DNA of 64,000 bases. Origin: Celeribacter baekdonensis. Lineage in GTDB: Bacteria; Pseudomonadota; Alphaproteobacteria; Rhodobacterales; Rhodobacteraceae. The position numbers and the translations under genes were made by a program. Below the pieces are notes generated by a model that did not search any database, was not told where the DNA came from, and saw nothing but the letters and a program-made list of their open reading frames with translations. Below, piece by piece: positions 50,392-58,196 of this stretch. The DNA is taken from the NCBI RefSeq assembly GCF_900102315.1, contig NZ_FNBL01000017.1:1-64000 (forward strand), written 5' to 3'. Each line of letters begins with the position of its first letter. Position 1 is the first letter of the stretch.

Positions 50392-50640
50392 TCAGGCCTG
50401 GTCGAACGCGGGCGGTTCACGCATGGCTTCACGCTGCGGAAGGTCGAGATCAACGCCACCCAGAGGCGCGACCCGCTCGCGGATGGCCGCGGCAAGATCG
50501 TGGGATGGCTTCGCTTCGCCGACAACATGGCGCAAGATCTCGCGCGCCTCCTCTTCCATCGAACGGCCGTGCTCAGCCGCACGGATGCGAAGGCGGCGCT
50601 TCACGTCATCGTCAAGGTTCCGGATGGTAATGCTTGCCAT
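50392..50640 (-). CDS. Ribbon-helix-helix antitoxin, FitA type
   Basis: An 82-aa antitoxin with the FitA/Arc fold MASITIRNLDDDVKRRLRIRAAEHGRSMEEEAREILRHVV and a C-terminal toxin-binding tail rich in Pro and acidic residues. The start at 50640 has an excellent Shine-Dalgarno GGAGGAG. It is the first gene of the whole minus-strand operon, so autoregulation by FitAB at the upstream palindrome could set expression of all downstream defence genes. Confidence 0.88.
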   Translation of the reverse strand: MASITIRNLDDDVKRRLRIRAAEHGRSMEEEAREILRHVVGEAKPSHDLAAAIRERVAPLGGVDLDLPQREAMREPPAFDQA

Positions 50641-50666
50641 GATCTCCTCCTGATAGGAGTGTAATC

Positions 50667-50683
50667 ATCGCAATCAATGCGAT
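50667..50683. promoter_or_regulatory. Palindrome upstream of fitA-type antitoxin
   Basis: ATCGCA-ATCAA-TGCGAT, two perfect 6-bp arms around 5 bp, lies 27 bp before the antitoxin start. It is a likely FitAB operator. The rest of the 202-bp gap to 50842 must hold two divergent promoters. Confidence 0.5.
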
Positions 50684-50786
50684 CAAGGCTAATCGCTGGA
50701 ACGCATGGTTTCCTCAGGGTGGGCAAGCCGACGCTGTCAGCTCGCGATCTTGCTGATCACCGCAACTGTTATACGCATCATCAATG

Positions 50787-50804
50787 TTGCAATAGTATAT
50801 TTTC
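50787..50804 (+). promoter_or_regulatory. Shared promoter motif, copy 1 (ATAGTATATT type)
   Basis: TTGCAATAGTATATTTTC matches 15 of 18 positions of the motif on the opposite strand at 52858-52875. It lies 39 bp upstream of the secreted protein gene. The core is close to the palindrome GATARTATAYTATC, suggesting a common regulator. Confidence 0.4.
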
Positions 50805-50842
50805 GTATGTATGCTGGGTGAAGATTGTCAAGGGTCCTTGCC

Positions 50843-51598
50843 ATGCGTTTCGAATTCAAAAACCTCGCTCTGGCGGCCTTTTTAGCTCTCGCCTTGTCCG
50901 GCCCAACAGTTCCCACGCAAGCCCGCGCCCAAACCTATCCGATCGACTGCGCCATCTTGCTGTGTTTGTCCGGTGGCTGGCCGGCTTCTGTGCCATGCGC
51001 ACGCGCGCGGGCCGAGTTCATCCGGCGCATCACACCTTGGCCGGTGGAGCCGCCGCTTCAGATTTGGCGCTGCCCCATGGGTGCGTCTTACGATGGTCCT
51101 GCCAGGTCGCGCCCCACGGACCGGATCTTCGATGCCCTATATGGTGGTTCAGGAACCCCACCAAACTCTTCAACCCCGCTTTTTGATCAGGCAGCCGAGG
51201 CAGGCGGAATGCTCGGGCTGAAAGGCTCCAACGCGGCTTGGGACAACCTCGTAAGGGCTGATTACGCCCTCCAGCTCGTAGAAGACCGCGCCGACATCGA
51301 TATCAGCGGGCCGGAATTCAATTTCGTGCGCTCTATTCGCGTCTTTGACGTTCGTTATGCTCGCCAGCACGAATCCGGGCGAGATGGCGACTGCAACCGC
51401 AGTGCCGTCGTTGTCCTCGGCACCTACGGGATCCAGGGCGATTTTTCCTGGAGGGCGTCGTCACCCGCAGCGCTGCCTGCTGCGCATGCCGGTCTCGAGC
51501 GATGGGGCGAGCACTGTCCGAGCATTTATCACAGATCCGTCTTCGCGGAGTGGCGTGACTATAGCGGGAATTACGGCTTCGAGCAGGTCAATTACTGA
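50843..51598 (+). CDS. Secreted hypothetical protein next to the conjugation region (251 aa)
   Basis: The protein starts with a signal peptide (MRFEFKNLALAAFLALALSGPTVPTQARAQ), so it is periplasmic. The mature part has several Cys residues (DCAILLCLSGGWPASVPCARARAEF, WRCPMG, GDCNRSA, EHCPSIYH) that may form disulfides. The domain is unknown to me, though the segment LCLSGGWPASVPCARARAEFIRRITPWPVEPPLQIWRCPMG feels familiar from roseobacter conjugative plasmids. The ATG at 50843 is chosen because the signal peptide starts there. Confidence 0.75.
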   Translation: MRFEFKNLALAAFLALALSGPTVPTQARAQTYPIDCAILLCLSGGWPASVPCARARAEFIRRITPWPVEPPLQIWRCPMGASYDGPARSRPTDRIFDALYGGSGTPPNSSTPLFDQAAEAGGMLGLKGSNAAWDNLVRADYALQLVEDRADIDISGPEFNFVRSIRVFDVRYARQHESGRDGDCNRSAVVVLGTYGIQGDFSWRASSPAALPAAHAGLERWGEHCPSIYHRSVFAEWRDYSGNYGFEQVNY

Positions 51599-51700
51599 CT
51601 GTTGAGGCGCCGCGACGTCGCACAGAGCCTTGTAAAGATTAAACCTGTAACGCAGGCACAAGCACACAATCGACGGCCATAAAGGCCATAGTCTTCCATG

Positions 51701-51925
51701 TCAGTCGTCGCGACAGGGCAGCTGCGTGAGAGACGCGAAGTCGATTTCAGCTTTATCGGCATCGCTAAGATCCGGGTAAATCCTTGAGACGCGCTGTGGG
51801 CCATGCATGTCCCACCGGATTGCCAGAGCACCTGTGTTCCAGCGATATACCCAGCCGACAATGGTTTTTTCATCGGCTGCGATCAAATTGGCGATCGCGA
51901 CGCCTTCGACCTCATTTTCGTTCAC
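51701..51925 (-). CDS. Small hypothetical protein (74 aa)
   Basis: A 74-aa acidic protein (NENEVEGVAIANLIAADEKTIVGWVYRWNTGALAIRWDMHG, then SDADKAEIDFASL) starting with GTG. It has a balanced, soluble composition and is probably real, but no family is recognised. The 166-bp gap upstream to the XRE gene contains only a very short frame that I do not call. Confidence 0.5.
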   Translation of the reverse strand: MNENEVEGVAIANLIAADEKTIVGWVYRWNTGALAIRWDMHGPQRVSRIYPDLSDADKAEIDFASLTQLPCRDD

Positions 51926-52091
51926 TGTTTACTGACTTCCTGCAAATTGGCGTTGCGGATAGCAGCTCAGATCCAAAGCGTTTGCTGCAACCATATGCCG
52001 GGCCTCGTTAAAATCGGTCACTGTTCGTCCTCGCGGTAACGAATTCACAACGGGAGAAGTCAGCTCCCGTGCTCTCGATTGATGAAATTGC

Positions 52092-52349
52092 TTAAATCCT
52101 GTGGTCGGGCTCCGTGGCGGCTTCGACGATCGCCAAAACCTCGAAGGGGTCAAAGCCGATGGCGCGCGCCAGAACGACCAGTTCGACGACGTCGATCCGG
52201 CGTTCACCGCTTTCGAGGCGTGCCACGAGAGATTGATGGCACTTGAGCCTGTCCGCCAAGTCGTCCTGGCCCAAGCCTGCGCTTTTACGCGCGTCGACCA
52301 ACGCCTGGCAAAGTGCCACCTGTCCCGTGCTTCTGATTGTCTTTGCCAC
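52092..52349 (-). CDS. XRE family transcriptional regulator
   Basis: An 85-aa single-domain repressor: ALVDARKSAGLGQDDLADRLKCHQSLVARLESGERRIDVVELVVLARAIGFDPFEVLAIVE is a classic Cro/C1-type HTH. It starts with GTG at 52349. A palindrome sits right before the start codon and probably serves for autoregulation. It lies between the accessory genes and the virB operon and may control conjugation (inference). Confidence 0.85.
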   Translation of the reverse strand: MAKTIRSTGQVALCQALVDARKSAGLGQDDLADRLKCHQSLVARLESGERRIDVVELVVLARAIGFDPFEVLAIVEAATEPDHRI

Positions 52350-52350
52350 G

Positions 52351-52371
52351 CGTCACATACCTTTTGTGACG
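52351..52371. promoter_or_regulatory. Inverted repeat at the XRE gene start, probable autoregulatory operator
   Basis: CGTCACA (52351-52357) and TGTGACG (52365-52371) are perfect 7-bp arms around a 7-bp spacer, immediately ahead of the GTG start. Binding here would block ribosome access or transcription of the regulator. Confidence 0.55.
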
Positions 52372-52473
52372 TCGCTAGCGGATGAAATCTGTTATCTAAA
52401 AAGTAGATATATGAGGGTGTTATCGGCGTCTGGTTTCCATGGGCTGCAAGTCTGATGCTCCCGAGGTTGCCCA

Positions 52474-52794
52474 TCAATCCCCTACCGATTGTAGAAATCG
52501 GCCATATTCCTCGCTGACTTCGCGCGCTTCCTCGAAAGCGCGGGCGCGTTCGCTGTCGAGGCAACGGAAGTAGCTCTGGATATCCTGGATGTAGTCTTCG
52601 AAATCGCCACGGATGATATCCGCATAGTCCCGCGCGGCCTGCGAATCGCTTGGCAGGAAAGGGCGGGATGGCGCAAAGCAGGATTCCGCCAAAACCGGTC
52701 CGGGAACGCAGATCAGAAGGGCCATAGCTTGCAATGGGAGCAGGCATGTCAACCTTGGGTTTCTCAAACCTGTTATCTCCTTGATCGCAGACAC
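52474..52794 (-). CDS. Small secreted protein (106 aa), divergent from the virB operon
   Basis: An N-terminal signal peptide (LTCLLPLQAMALLICVPGPVLAESC) is followed by a short acidic domain with two Cys (SCFAPSRPFLPSDSQAARDYADIIRGDFEDYIQDIQSYFRCLDSERARAFEEAREVSEEY). It is periplasmic and helical. I recall similar short proteins next to virB operons of alphaproteobacterial plasmids, but function is unknown. It is transcribed away from the virB genes. Confidence 0.7.
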   Translation of the reverse strand: MSAIKEITGLRNPRLTCLLPLQAMALLICVPGPVLAESCFAPSRPFLPSDSQAARDYADIIRGDFEDYIQDIQSYFRCLDSERARAFEEAREVSEEYGRFLQSVGD

Positions 52795-52857
52795 TGGCCG
52801 TGACTAGTGTTTGCGTGACCAAACTACAGCTAAAGCACGATATTACATCTTGCGGTT

Positions 52858-52875
52858 GATAATATACTATCGTAA
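52858..52875 (-). promoter_or_regulatory. Shared promoter motif, copy 2, ahead of the virB operon
   Basis: Reads TTACGATAGTATATTATC on the minus strand, containing the near-perfect palindrome GATAATATACTATC on the plus strand (52858-52871). It lies in the 129-bp divergent gap between the small secreted protein and the first gene of the conjugation operon. It is matched 15/18 at 50787-50804. Confidence 0.4.
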
Positions 52876-52923
52876 CTCTGGGCTTCAAGTAGGAATGCCT
52901 GGGGTCGCGCCATTGGAGAAAGC

Positions 52924-53304
52924 GTGAGCCGGGCCATGAACTGGGACATCGAAGCACCAAATGTGGTTACGGAAGCCAGGTTCCGCGAACTCGTGGAAAG
53001 CGGCTATAGCGCAGAAATCCTGTGCCAGGAGTCGGCACACAAGAAAGGCCCCAGCTATTACGGGGTCTGGATCATGCGTGTGGTCACCAACGAAGGCGTG
53101 GAAAAGCTCCTCGTCACCGCCCGCACTCGGACGACCTACAACGATATCAAGATCCGCGAGTTCAAGACGATCTCCGGCGTGGTGTCATTCTTCATTGGCC
53201 TTGGCTTTGCGCATGTCGATCTGCCGCTTGAGGCGGGCACAAGCCGTACGCACAAACTTGCGCCGTCAGAAAAAGCCCCATCAGACAAGGGCGCTGACAC
53301 CTAG
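52924..53304 (+). CDS. Hypothetical protein at the head of the virB operon (126 aa)
   Basis: A soluble 126-aa protein ([50 protein letters not shown], then [27 protein letters not shown]). No domain is recognised, but coding appears real and the next gene overlaps its 3' end. Being the first gene after the likely conjugation promoter, it might be a regulator or a small accessory protein of transfer. Confidence 0.65.
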   Translation: MSRAMNWDIEAPNVVTEARFRELVESGYSAEILCQESAHKKGPSYYGVWIMRVVTNEGVEKLLVTARTRTTYNDIKIREFKTISGVVSFFIGLGFAHVDLPLEAGTSRTHKLAPSEKAPSDKGADT

Positions 53305-53962
53305 CCTTGTCTGTCTCTGGCTGGTCGCCGCGCCAGCCTCAGCGCAAATGGTCCTGGTCATGGAGAGCGACGGCTCTCTGACCCCATCCCGGTCTCAGAG
53401 CGGTTTTGCCCGGAACTACAATGACGGCATTGGTCAGGGTTCGGCCTACGATGGGATCGCTATCTTCGGCGAGTTAGAGGCCGAGCAAGAGGGCGTCCAA
53501 GTCGCGGCCCTTGCCCGCCCGACTCCCCTGCCCCACGCAGATGTCCTCTCCGGGATTCAGACCACGGCTTTGCGCTATGCCGGCCATCCCGGCCTGCGTC
53601 GCGCGGGGCTTTCCGTGACGGATTGGCTGGCTCTCTATCGGGCCAATATCGAGGTTGAGAGCGCCTACCGGCAGGATGCGATTTCAAGTGCAGGTGCCAT
53701 CGGCCTCGGTCAATTGATGCCCGCAACAGCGCGCGACCTCGGCGTTGACCCGCGTGACCCCCAACAGAACCTCGACGGCTCTGCCCGCTACCTCGCGATG
53801 ATGCTGGAGACGTTCGGCGATCCGCATCTGGCGCTGGCGGCCTACAACGCTGGTCCCGACGCCGTGCGCCAACACGGTGGCATTCCCCCTTACCGAGAAA
53901 CCCAGAACCACGTGGCCCGCGTCATGGCTGTCGTGGCCCGATTGGAAGGATCAAATTCATGA
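53258..53962 (+). CDS. virB1: Lytic transglycosylase, VirB1-like (first copy)
   Basis: A ~234-aa SLT-domain enzyme that opens peptidoglycan for pilus assembly. The signal sequence [17 protein letters not shown] indicates export. The SLT core is complete: [39 protein letters not shown] with the catalytic Glu in [55 protein letters not shown]. Start is set at TTG 53258, inside the preceding gene, because the signal peptide begins there. The stop overlaps virB2. Confidence 0.85.
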   Translation: MRRQKKPHQTRALTPSLVCLWLVAAPASAQMVLVMESDGSLTPSRSQSGFARNYNDGIGQGSAYDGIAIFGELEAEQEGVQVAALARPTPLPHADVLSGIQTTALRYAGHPGLRRAGLSVTDWLALYRANIEVESAYRQDAISSAGAIGLGQLMPATARDLGVDPRDPQQNLDGSARYLAMMLETFGDPHLALAAYNAGPDAVRQHGGIPPYRETQNHVARVMAVVARLEGSNS

Positions 53963-54252
53963 AACAGATTTCAAACCTCTTTGTCGCCTCGCTGGCGCTA
54001 TTCCTGTTCATTGCCGAGCCCGCCCTTGCACAGAGCATCGATCTCTCCCCGATCCAGAGCTTGTTGCAGGGCATTGTCGATGCGCTGACTGGCCCACTTG
54101 GCGTTGTCATCGCGACGCTTGCCGTTCTCGGGGTCTTTCTCAGCTGGTTCTTCAACATCATCGATCTGCGCCAGGCGCTTTGGGTCCTCGTGGGCATCGC
54201 CGGTGTTGCGGCCGCCCCCACCATCGTTGCCGCGGTCTTTGCCGGTGGCTGA
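53959..54252 (+). CDS. virB2: VirB2/TrbC-type pilin
   Basis: The 97-aa pilin precursor has a signal peptide ([25 protein letters not shown]) and two long hydrophobic segments ([17 protein letters not shown] and [25 protein letters not shown]), separated by a short polar loop (IIDLRQ), as in TrbC/VirB2. It is the main subunit of the conjugative pilus. Confidence 0.9.
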   Translation: MKQISNLFVASLALFLFIAEPALAQSIDLSPIQSLLQGIVDALTGPLGVVIATLAVLGVFLSWFFNIIDLRQALWVLVGIAGVAAAPTIVAAVFAGG

Positions 54253-54523
54253 ACGCTCGCCTCTCTTTCTCGGGCTCGTGCGCCCGCCGAAGCTTTTGGG
54301 CCTGCCCATCATGTACGCGATGGTCTGGCTCTTCGGATCGGTGCTCTTGTTCGTCTGGGTCCAGCACATCGCGGTGCTGGGTGTCGCGGCCCTGCTCTAC
54401 CCGTTGCTTTGGAAGGCCGCAGATTGGGACCCGCGTTTCATCGACGTGATGGTGACGGCGCTGCAGGAGACACCGCCCACGCGCAACAGGTCCATTCATG
54501 GCGGGGACAGCTATGCCCCGTGA
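54245..54523 (+). CDS. virB3: VirB3-like inner-membrane protein
   Basis: A 92-aa protein with a GTG start at 54245 overlapping the virB2 end. SPLFLGLVRPPKLLGLPIMYAMVWLFGSVLLFVWVQHIAVLGVAALLYPLLWKAADWDPRFIDVM is typical for VirB3 (one or two membrane spans followed by the DPRFxxV motif). Longer in-frame starts inside virB2 are not supported by homology. Confidence 0.88.
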   Translation: MAERSPLFLGLVRPPKLLGLPIMYAMVWLFGSVLLFVWVQHIAVLGVAALLYPLLWKAADWDPRFIDVMVTALQETPPTRNRSIHGGDSYAP

Positions 54524-56888
54524 TGACGCCCGTGATGCTGCGCTCGATGCCCGCACAATGACGCCAGACTGGTATGCGCGCGAGACCCGCCTCGCGCATA
54601 TGCTGCCCTATGTGAGCCTCGTTGACGACCAGACCGTGCGGACTCGGGTGAACGAACTCTTCCGCTGCATCCGGCTCGAGGGGATCAACAGCTACACGAC
54701 GGACGATGCCTATCTCGACAAACTGACGGCACTTTTTGCCCGCATCGTCGCGCAGCTCGGGCCGGAATTCAGCTATTACGTCCACAAGGTCTCCAAGGCC
54801 ATCAAACCTGATCTCGACCCGATCCGTGAGGACAGCTTCGCTGGCGAGGTTGACCGGCGCTGGCGCGCGAAACTCGAGACCAGCGGGCTCCGCGACAAAA
54901 CACTGACGCTCACCGTCATTCACCGCCCGCCGCACAAAAGCCTCCTGCCGTTCCTCAGCCGCAGCGCACCGGACCGCCTGAGAGAGGAGACCCGCAAACG
55001 CCAGCAGCGCCTCAGCGAGGCCGTGAACGTCTTCCTCTCGGGGCTGACCGAGCTCAAGCCGCGCCTGCTGTCAGCCGGATCGGGAGAGTTGGTGGGATTT
55101 TTGGGCGCGCTCAACACGGGCACCGAGCTGCCGCTCTACCCGGCCAACACCTACGGCTTTCTGTCCTTCAACGTCGCCAATACCCGCGTGACGTTTCACG
55201 GCGATCATTTCGAGCTTTCCGAAGGCGTCGTGGGGCATCGCTACGGCAAGAGTTTCACCATCGGGGAATACTCGGAAGGCACCTCCTGCACCATGTTCGA
55301 CATGCTGAACCTGCCGGTCGACATGATCGTGACGCACTCCTTCACGCCGATCAATTCGAACCTCATGGCGGGCCGCATCAAGCGGCAAAAGCGCCAGATG
55401 CAGGCCAGCCAGGACGCAGCCCTCTCGCTCCTGGAAGCCCTCGACATCGCCGCCGATGATCTCGAGGCCAAGCGCCAAAGCTTCGGCGAGCATCACATGG
55501 TCGTGACGCTCTTTTGCGACACGCTCGAAGAGCTGCAAACCCTCAGCGCGGAGATCGTGAACGCCGCCGCGACCGAGGGCGTGAAGATGATCGGCGAGCG
55601 GGTCGCGGCCAAGGCGCATTACCTCAGCCAGCACCCCGGCAACCAGCCCAAGCGCGTCCGCGCCAGCGCCGTCACCAATCGCAACTTCGCGGATTTCGCG
55701 GCGTTTCATCGGACCCAGCTGGGCAAACCCGCTGAGAAAACCCCTTGGGGCCGGGTCATCACCTATCTGCCCACGCCGGAGCAAAGCGCCTACCGGTTTT
55801 CCTATCACGAACAAGGCTCGCCCGACAAAGAACCGACAAGCGGCCATAGCCTGATCATGGGGCGGCCCGGGTCAGGTAAGTCTGTGCTTTCGGCGTTTCT
55901 CATGACGCAAGCCCGTCGCGCGGGCGCCCGGATCTTCGTTTTCGACTACCGCCTCGGGATGGAGATGGCGGTCCGCGCGAATGGCGGGCGCTACGCCTCC
56001 CTGAACGCCGGTCAGCCCACGGGCCTCAACCCGCTCTGGACCGAGACCGATGCGCGCGGCACCGCCTGGCTCTCGGACTGGCTTGCCACGCTTCTTTACC
56101 GCGCTGACAAGCCGCTGACCCCGGCGCAGACCAACCGCATCCAGGAAGTCGTGCGCCAGAATGCCCAGGCCACCAACCCGGCCCTGCGGAACTGGCGGGA
56201 TTTCGCGTCGCTTTTTGTGTCCACCGATGATGGCGGCGATCTGCACCAGCGCCTGCTCGAATGGACCGAGGACGGCCGCTATGGCTGGATCTTCGGGCAG
56301 AGCCTCGAGGACACCTTCTCGCTCAAGGGCGATGTGGTGGGCTTCGATCTGACCGGCATTCTCGACAGCGAGGCCGACAAGGAACGGATGGCGGTCCTCT
56401 CCTATCTCTTCCGCCGGGTCGAGCGCGAAATCGAGGACCGCCGCCCCACCATCATCGTGATCGACGAGGCCTGGAAGGCCCTCGATAACGCGTATTTCGC
56501 CGAGCGGCTGTCGAACTGGCTGGTGACAGCGCGCAAACAGAACACGGTCGCGGTGATGATGACGCAATACGCAAGCCAGCTCGAGCGCACCCGGACCGGC
56601 AAGACCATCATCGAGGCGGTGCCGACGCAGATCCTGCTCCCCAATATCCGCGCGCAGCCAGCGGACTACGCCATGCTGAACCTCACGGAGAAGGAGCTCG
56701 ATGTCCTTCTCAACACGGGCAGCAACAGCCGCTTGGCGCTCATCCGTGACGATCAGGGCTCGATCGTCGTCGATGCCGATCTGAGCGCCCTTGGGCCCAA
56801 TCTCACCATCCTTGGCGGCATGGAAAAGGGCGAGGCGCTCGTCGGCGCCGATTACCGCGACCGCCCGGACTTCTGGAGGCTTTCATGA
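54498..56888 (+). CDS. virB4: VirB4-type secretion ATPase
   Basis: The 796-aa ATPase energises pilus biogenesis and substrate transfer. The N-terminal CagE/TrbE/VirB domain begins ARETRLAHMLPYVSLVDDQTVRTR; the C-terminal RecA-like domain has Walker A MGRPGSGKSVLSAFL and Walker B PTIIVIDEAWKALDNAYF, with a later WLVTARKQNTVAVMMTQYASQLE. Length is normal. It starts inside the end of virB3 (ATG 54498, alternatively 54513). Confidence 0.93.
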   Translation: MAGTAMPRDDARDAALDARTMTPDWYARETRLAHMLPYVSLVDDQTVRTRVNELFRCIRLEGINSYTTDDAYLDKLTALFARIVAQLGPEFSYYVHKVSKAIKPDLDPIREDSFAGEVDRRWRAKLETSGLRDKTLTLTVIHRPPHKSLLPFLSRSAPDRLREETRKRQQRLSEAVNVFLSGLTELKPRLLSAGSGELVGFLGALNTGTELPLYPANTYGFLSFNVANTRVTFHGDHFELSEGVVGHRYGKSFTIGEYSEGTSCTMFDMLNLPVDMIVTHSFTPINSNLMAGRIKRQKRQMQASQDAALSLLEALDIAADDLEAKRQSFGEHHMVVTLFCDTLEELQTLSAEIVNAAATEGVKMIGERVAAKAHYLSQHPGNQPKRVRASAVTNRNFADFAAFHRTQLGKPAEKTPWGRVITYLPTPEQSAYRFSYHEQGSPDKEPTSGHSLIMGRPGSGKSVLSAFLMTQARRAGARIFVFDYRLGMEMAVRANGGRYASLNAGQPTGLNPLWTETDARGTAWLSDWLATLLYRADKPLTPAQTNRIQEVVRQNAQATNPALRNWRDFASLFVSTDDGGDLHQRLLEWTEDGRYGWIFGQSLEDTFSLKGDVVGFDLTGILDSEADKERMAVLSYLFRRVEREIEDRRPTIIVIDEAWKALDNAYFAERLSNWLVTARKQNTVAVMMTQYASQLERTRTGKTIIEAVPTQILLPNIRAQPADYAMLNLTEKELDVLLNTGSNSRLALIRDDQGSIVVDADLSALGPNLTILGGMEKGEALVGADYRDRPDFWRLS

Positions 56889-57052
56889 TCCGTATTCTTA
56901 TCGCTTTGGCTGCGCTCGGCGCTTTGGCCTCCTGCACCCAGTACCGGGAGCCGCAGGCGAACTGCTTCACATTCCTCGCGTCAACGGCACCCGTCGCGCC
57001 TGATTGCACCTTCACGCCTCTCGGCACCCCGGAGGGCGGCATTGACGTCTAG
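56885..57052 (+). CDS. virB7: VirB7-like small lipoprotein (55 aa)
   Basis: A 55-codon gene starts with ATGA overlapping the virB4 stop and ends at TAG 57052. The product has a lipoprotein signal (MIRILIALAALGALASC, lipobox LASC with the acylated Cys at 17) and a short mature part with two further Cys (PQANCFTFLAS and APDCTFTPLG). Position and size fit a VirB7-like lipoprotein that ties VirB9 to the outer membrane. It is easily missed because it is short. Confidence 0.75.
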   Translation: MIRILIALAALGALASCTQYREPQANCFTFLASTAPVAPDCTFTPLGTPEGGIDV

Positions 57053-58196
57053 CCTGCCTCATATCCTCGCGTTTTGCCTGCTGCCCGGTCTCGCCTTGTC
57101 TCAAGGCGTGCCGACCAATGACAGTGGGCTGACCGCGCGTGATATCGTCGAAACAGGCGATCGCGAGGCCGACTTGGCCCTGCAGGCCGATAAGCTCGCC
57201 GTACGCGAGCTCATTGCCGAGATCGAACGGGAGCAGCTGGAAACCCTGCAACGCATCCTCGATGCCCAGACCAGCTTCGGCGGTCAGGGCTTGCCAGCTA
57301 TGGTCTCGGGGCTGGAAAGCGGCAGCGGGGATCCGGCCCGGTCAGTCGAGGCGGTCTATGGCAATGCCGACATCGACCCCAATCCCGGCGGTGCGCAGAT
57401 GTTCGGGGATGCGTCTGAGAACATCGAGCAGCTCATCATCCGCGTTGCCCAGGAAACCAGCGGCTTTGCGGGTGTTGGCCGCGCAGGACTCTCCCCCGTC
57501 CAATGGCGCGCGCTTCTACAGGCCCTCATCTGGCAGGAAAGCCGGTTTACGATTGGGGCACGGTCTCCCGTCGGCGCCTATGGTCTCACCCAGATCATGC
57601 CTGGGACGGCCAGCGATCTGGGCATCAACCCGGAATACTATGACAGCCCCTATCTGCAGGTGCATGGCGGCGCGCGCTATCTCGCGACCCAGCTCAGCAC
57701 ATTCGATGGCAACATCATCAACGCCCTCGCGGCCTATAACGCCGGACCCGGCCGGGTTTTCGAGTATGGCGGCGTGCCCCCCTTCCGCGAGACACAGCAC
57801 TACGTGTCGGTCATCCCTGAACGCTACAATCTCTATCTAAGCCGTATCGGCGGGATCGAAGCGCTTGGCACGATCGACCCTGCTCTGCTGGCCAATGCGA
57901 ACCTTTCCATTACCGGGCATGGCGCCGCCTTCTATGGCAACAATTCCCCTGCGGCGATCAGGCAGGCCACCCTGCGCATTGCGGATATCGTCGAACGGAT
58001 TTCCGAAACGGAAGATGTGCAGGAGAGCGTCGCGCTCAACACCTATGCCCGCGCCGAACTGGTGCGCCTCGTCGCGGCCCGCATCCGGCTTAAGGCGGTG
58101 CGGACCCGTGTCCTGAGCGCAGAAGAATTGGCGCAGGCCAGCGCGCGCATGGCCGAGGGCGCCTTCATGGACTTCACGATCAGGGAGATAGACTGA
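57042..58196 (+). CDS. Second lytic transglycosylase of the T4SS locus (384 aa)
   Basis: A longer SLT-domain protein: a signal peptide (LPHILAFCLLPGLALSQ), a coiled-coil-like stretch (LALQADKLAVRELIAEIEREQLETLQRIL), then the SLT core LLQALIWQESRFTIGARSPVGAYGLTQIMPGTASDLGINPEYY with the catalytic Glu in WQES, and [28 protein letters not shown]. The C-terminal ~110 residues resemble no known part. The TTG start at 57042 overlaps the lipoprotein gene end. Two transglycosylases in one virB operon is unusual. Confidence 0.88.
   Translation: MTSSLPHILAFCLLPGLALSQGVPTNDSGLTARDIVETGDREADLALQADKLAVRELIAEIEREQLETLQRILDAQTSFGGQGLPAMVSGLESGSGDPARSVEAVYGNADIDPNPGGAQMFGDASENIEQLIIRVAQETSGFAGVGRAGLSPVQWRALLQALIWQESRFTIGARSPVGAYGLTQIMPGTASDLGINPEYYDSPYLQVHGGARYLATQLSTFDGNIINALAAYNAGPGRVFEYGGVPPFRETQHYVSVIPERYNLYLSRIGGIEALGTIDPALLANANLSITGHGAAFYGNNSPAAIRQATLRIADIVERISETEDVQESVALNTYARAELVRLVAARIRLKAVRTRVLSAEELAQASARMAEGAFMDFTIREID

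Noticed and set aside
51929-52023. A 30-codon minus-strand frame starting with GTG between the XRE and the 74-aa gene
   Set aside because: Too short, with no recognisable features; the similarity of its surroundings to coding DNA is not enough.
51929-52960. A long minus-strand open frame covering the XRE and small secreted genes
   Set aside because: Its product has low-complexity, Arg/Ser/Pro-rich shadow character, while two shorter frames in the same place have clear HTH and signal-peptide features.
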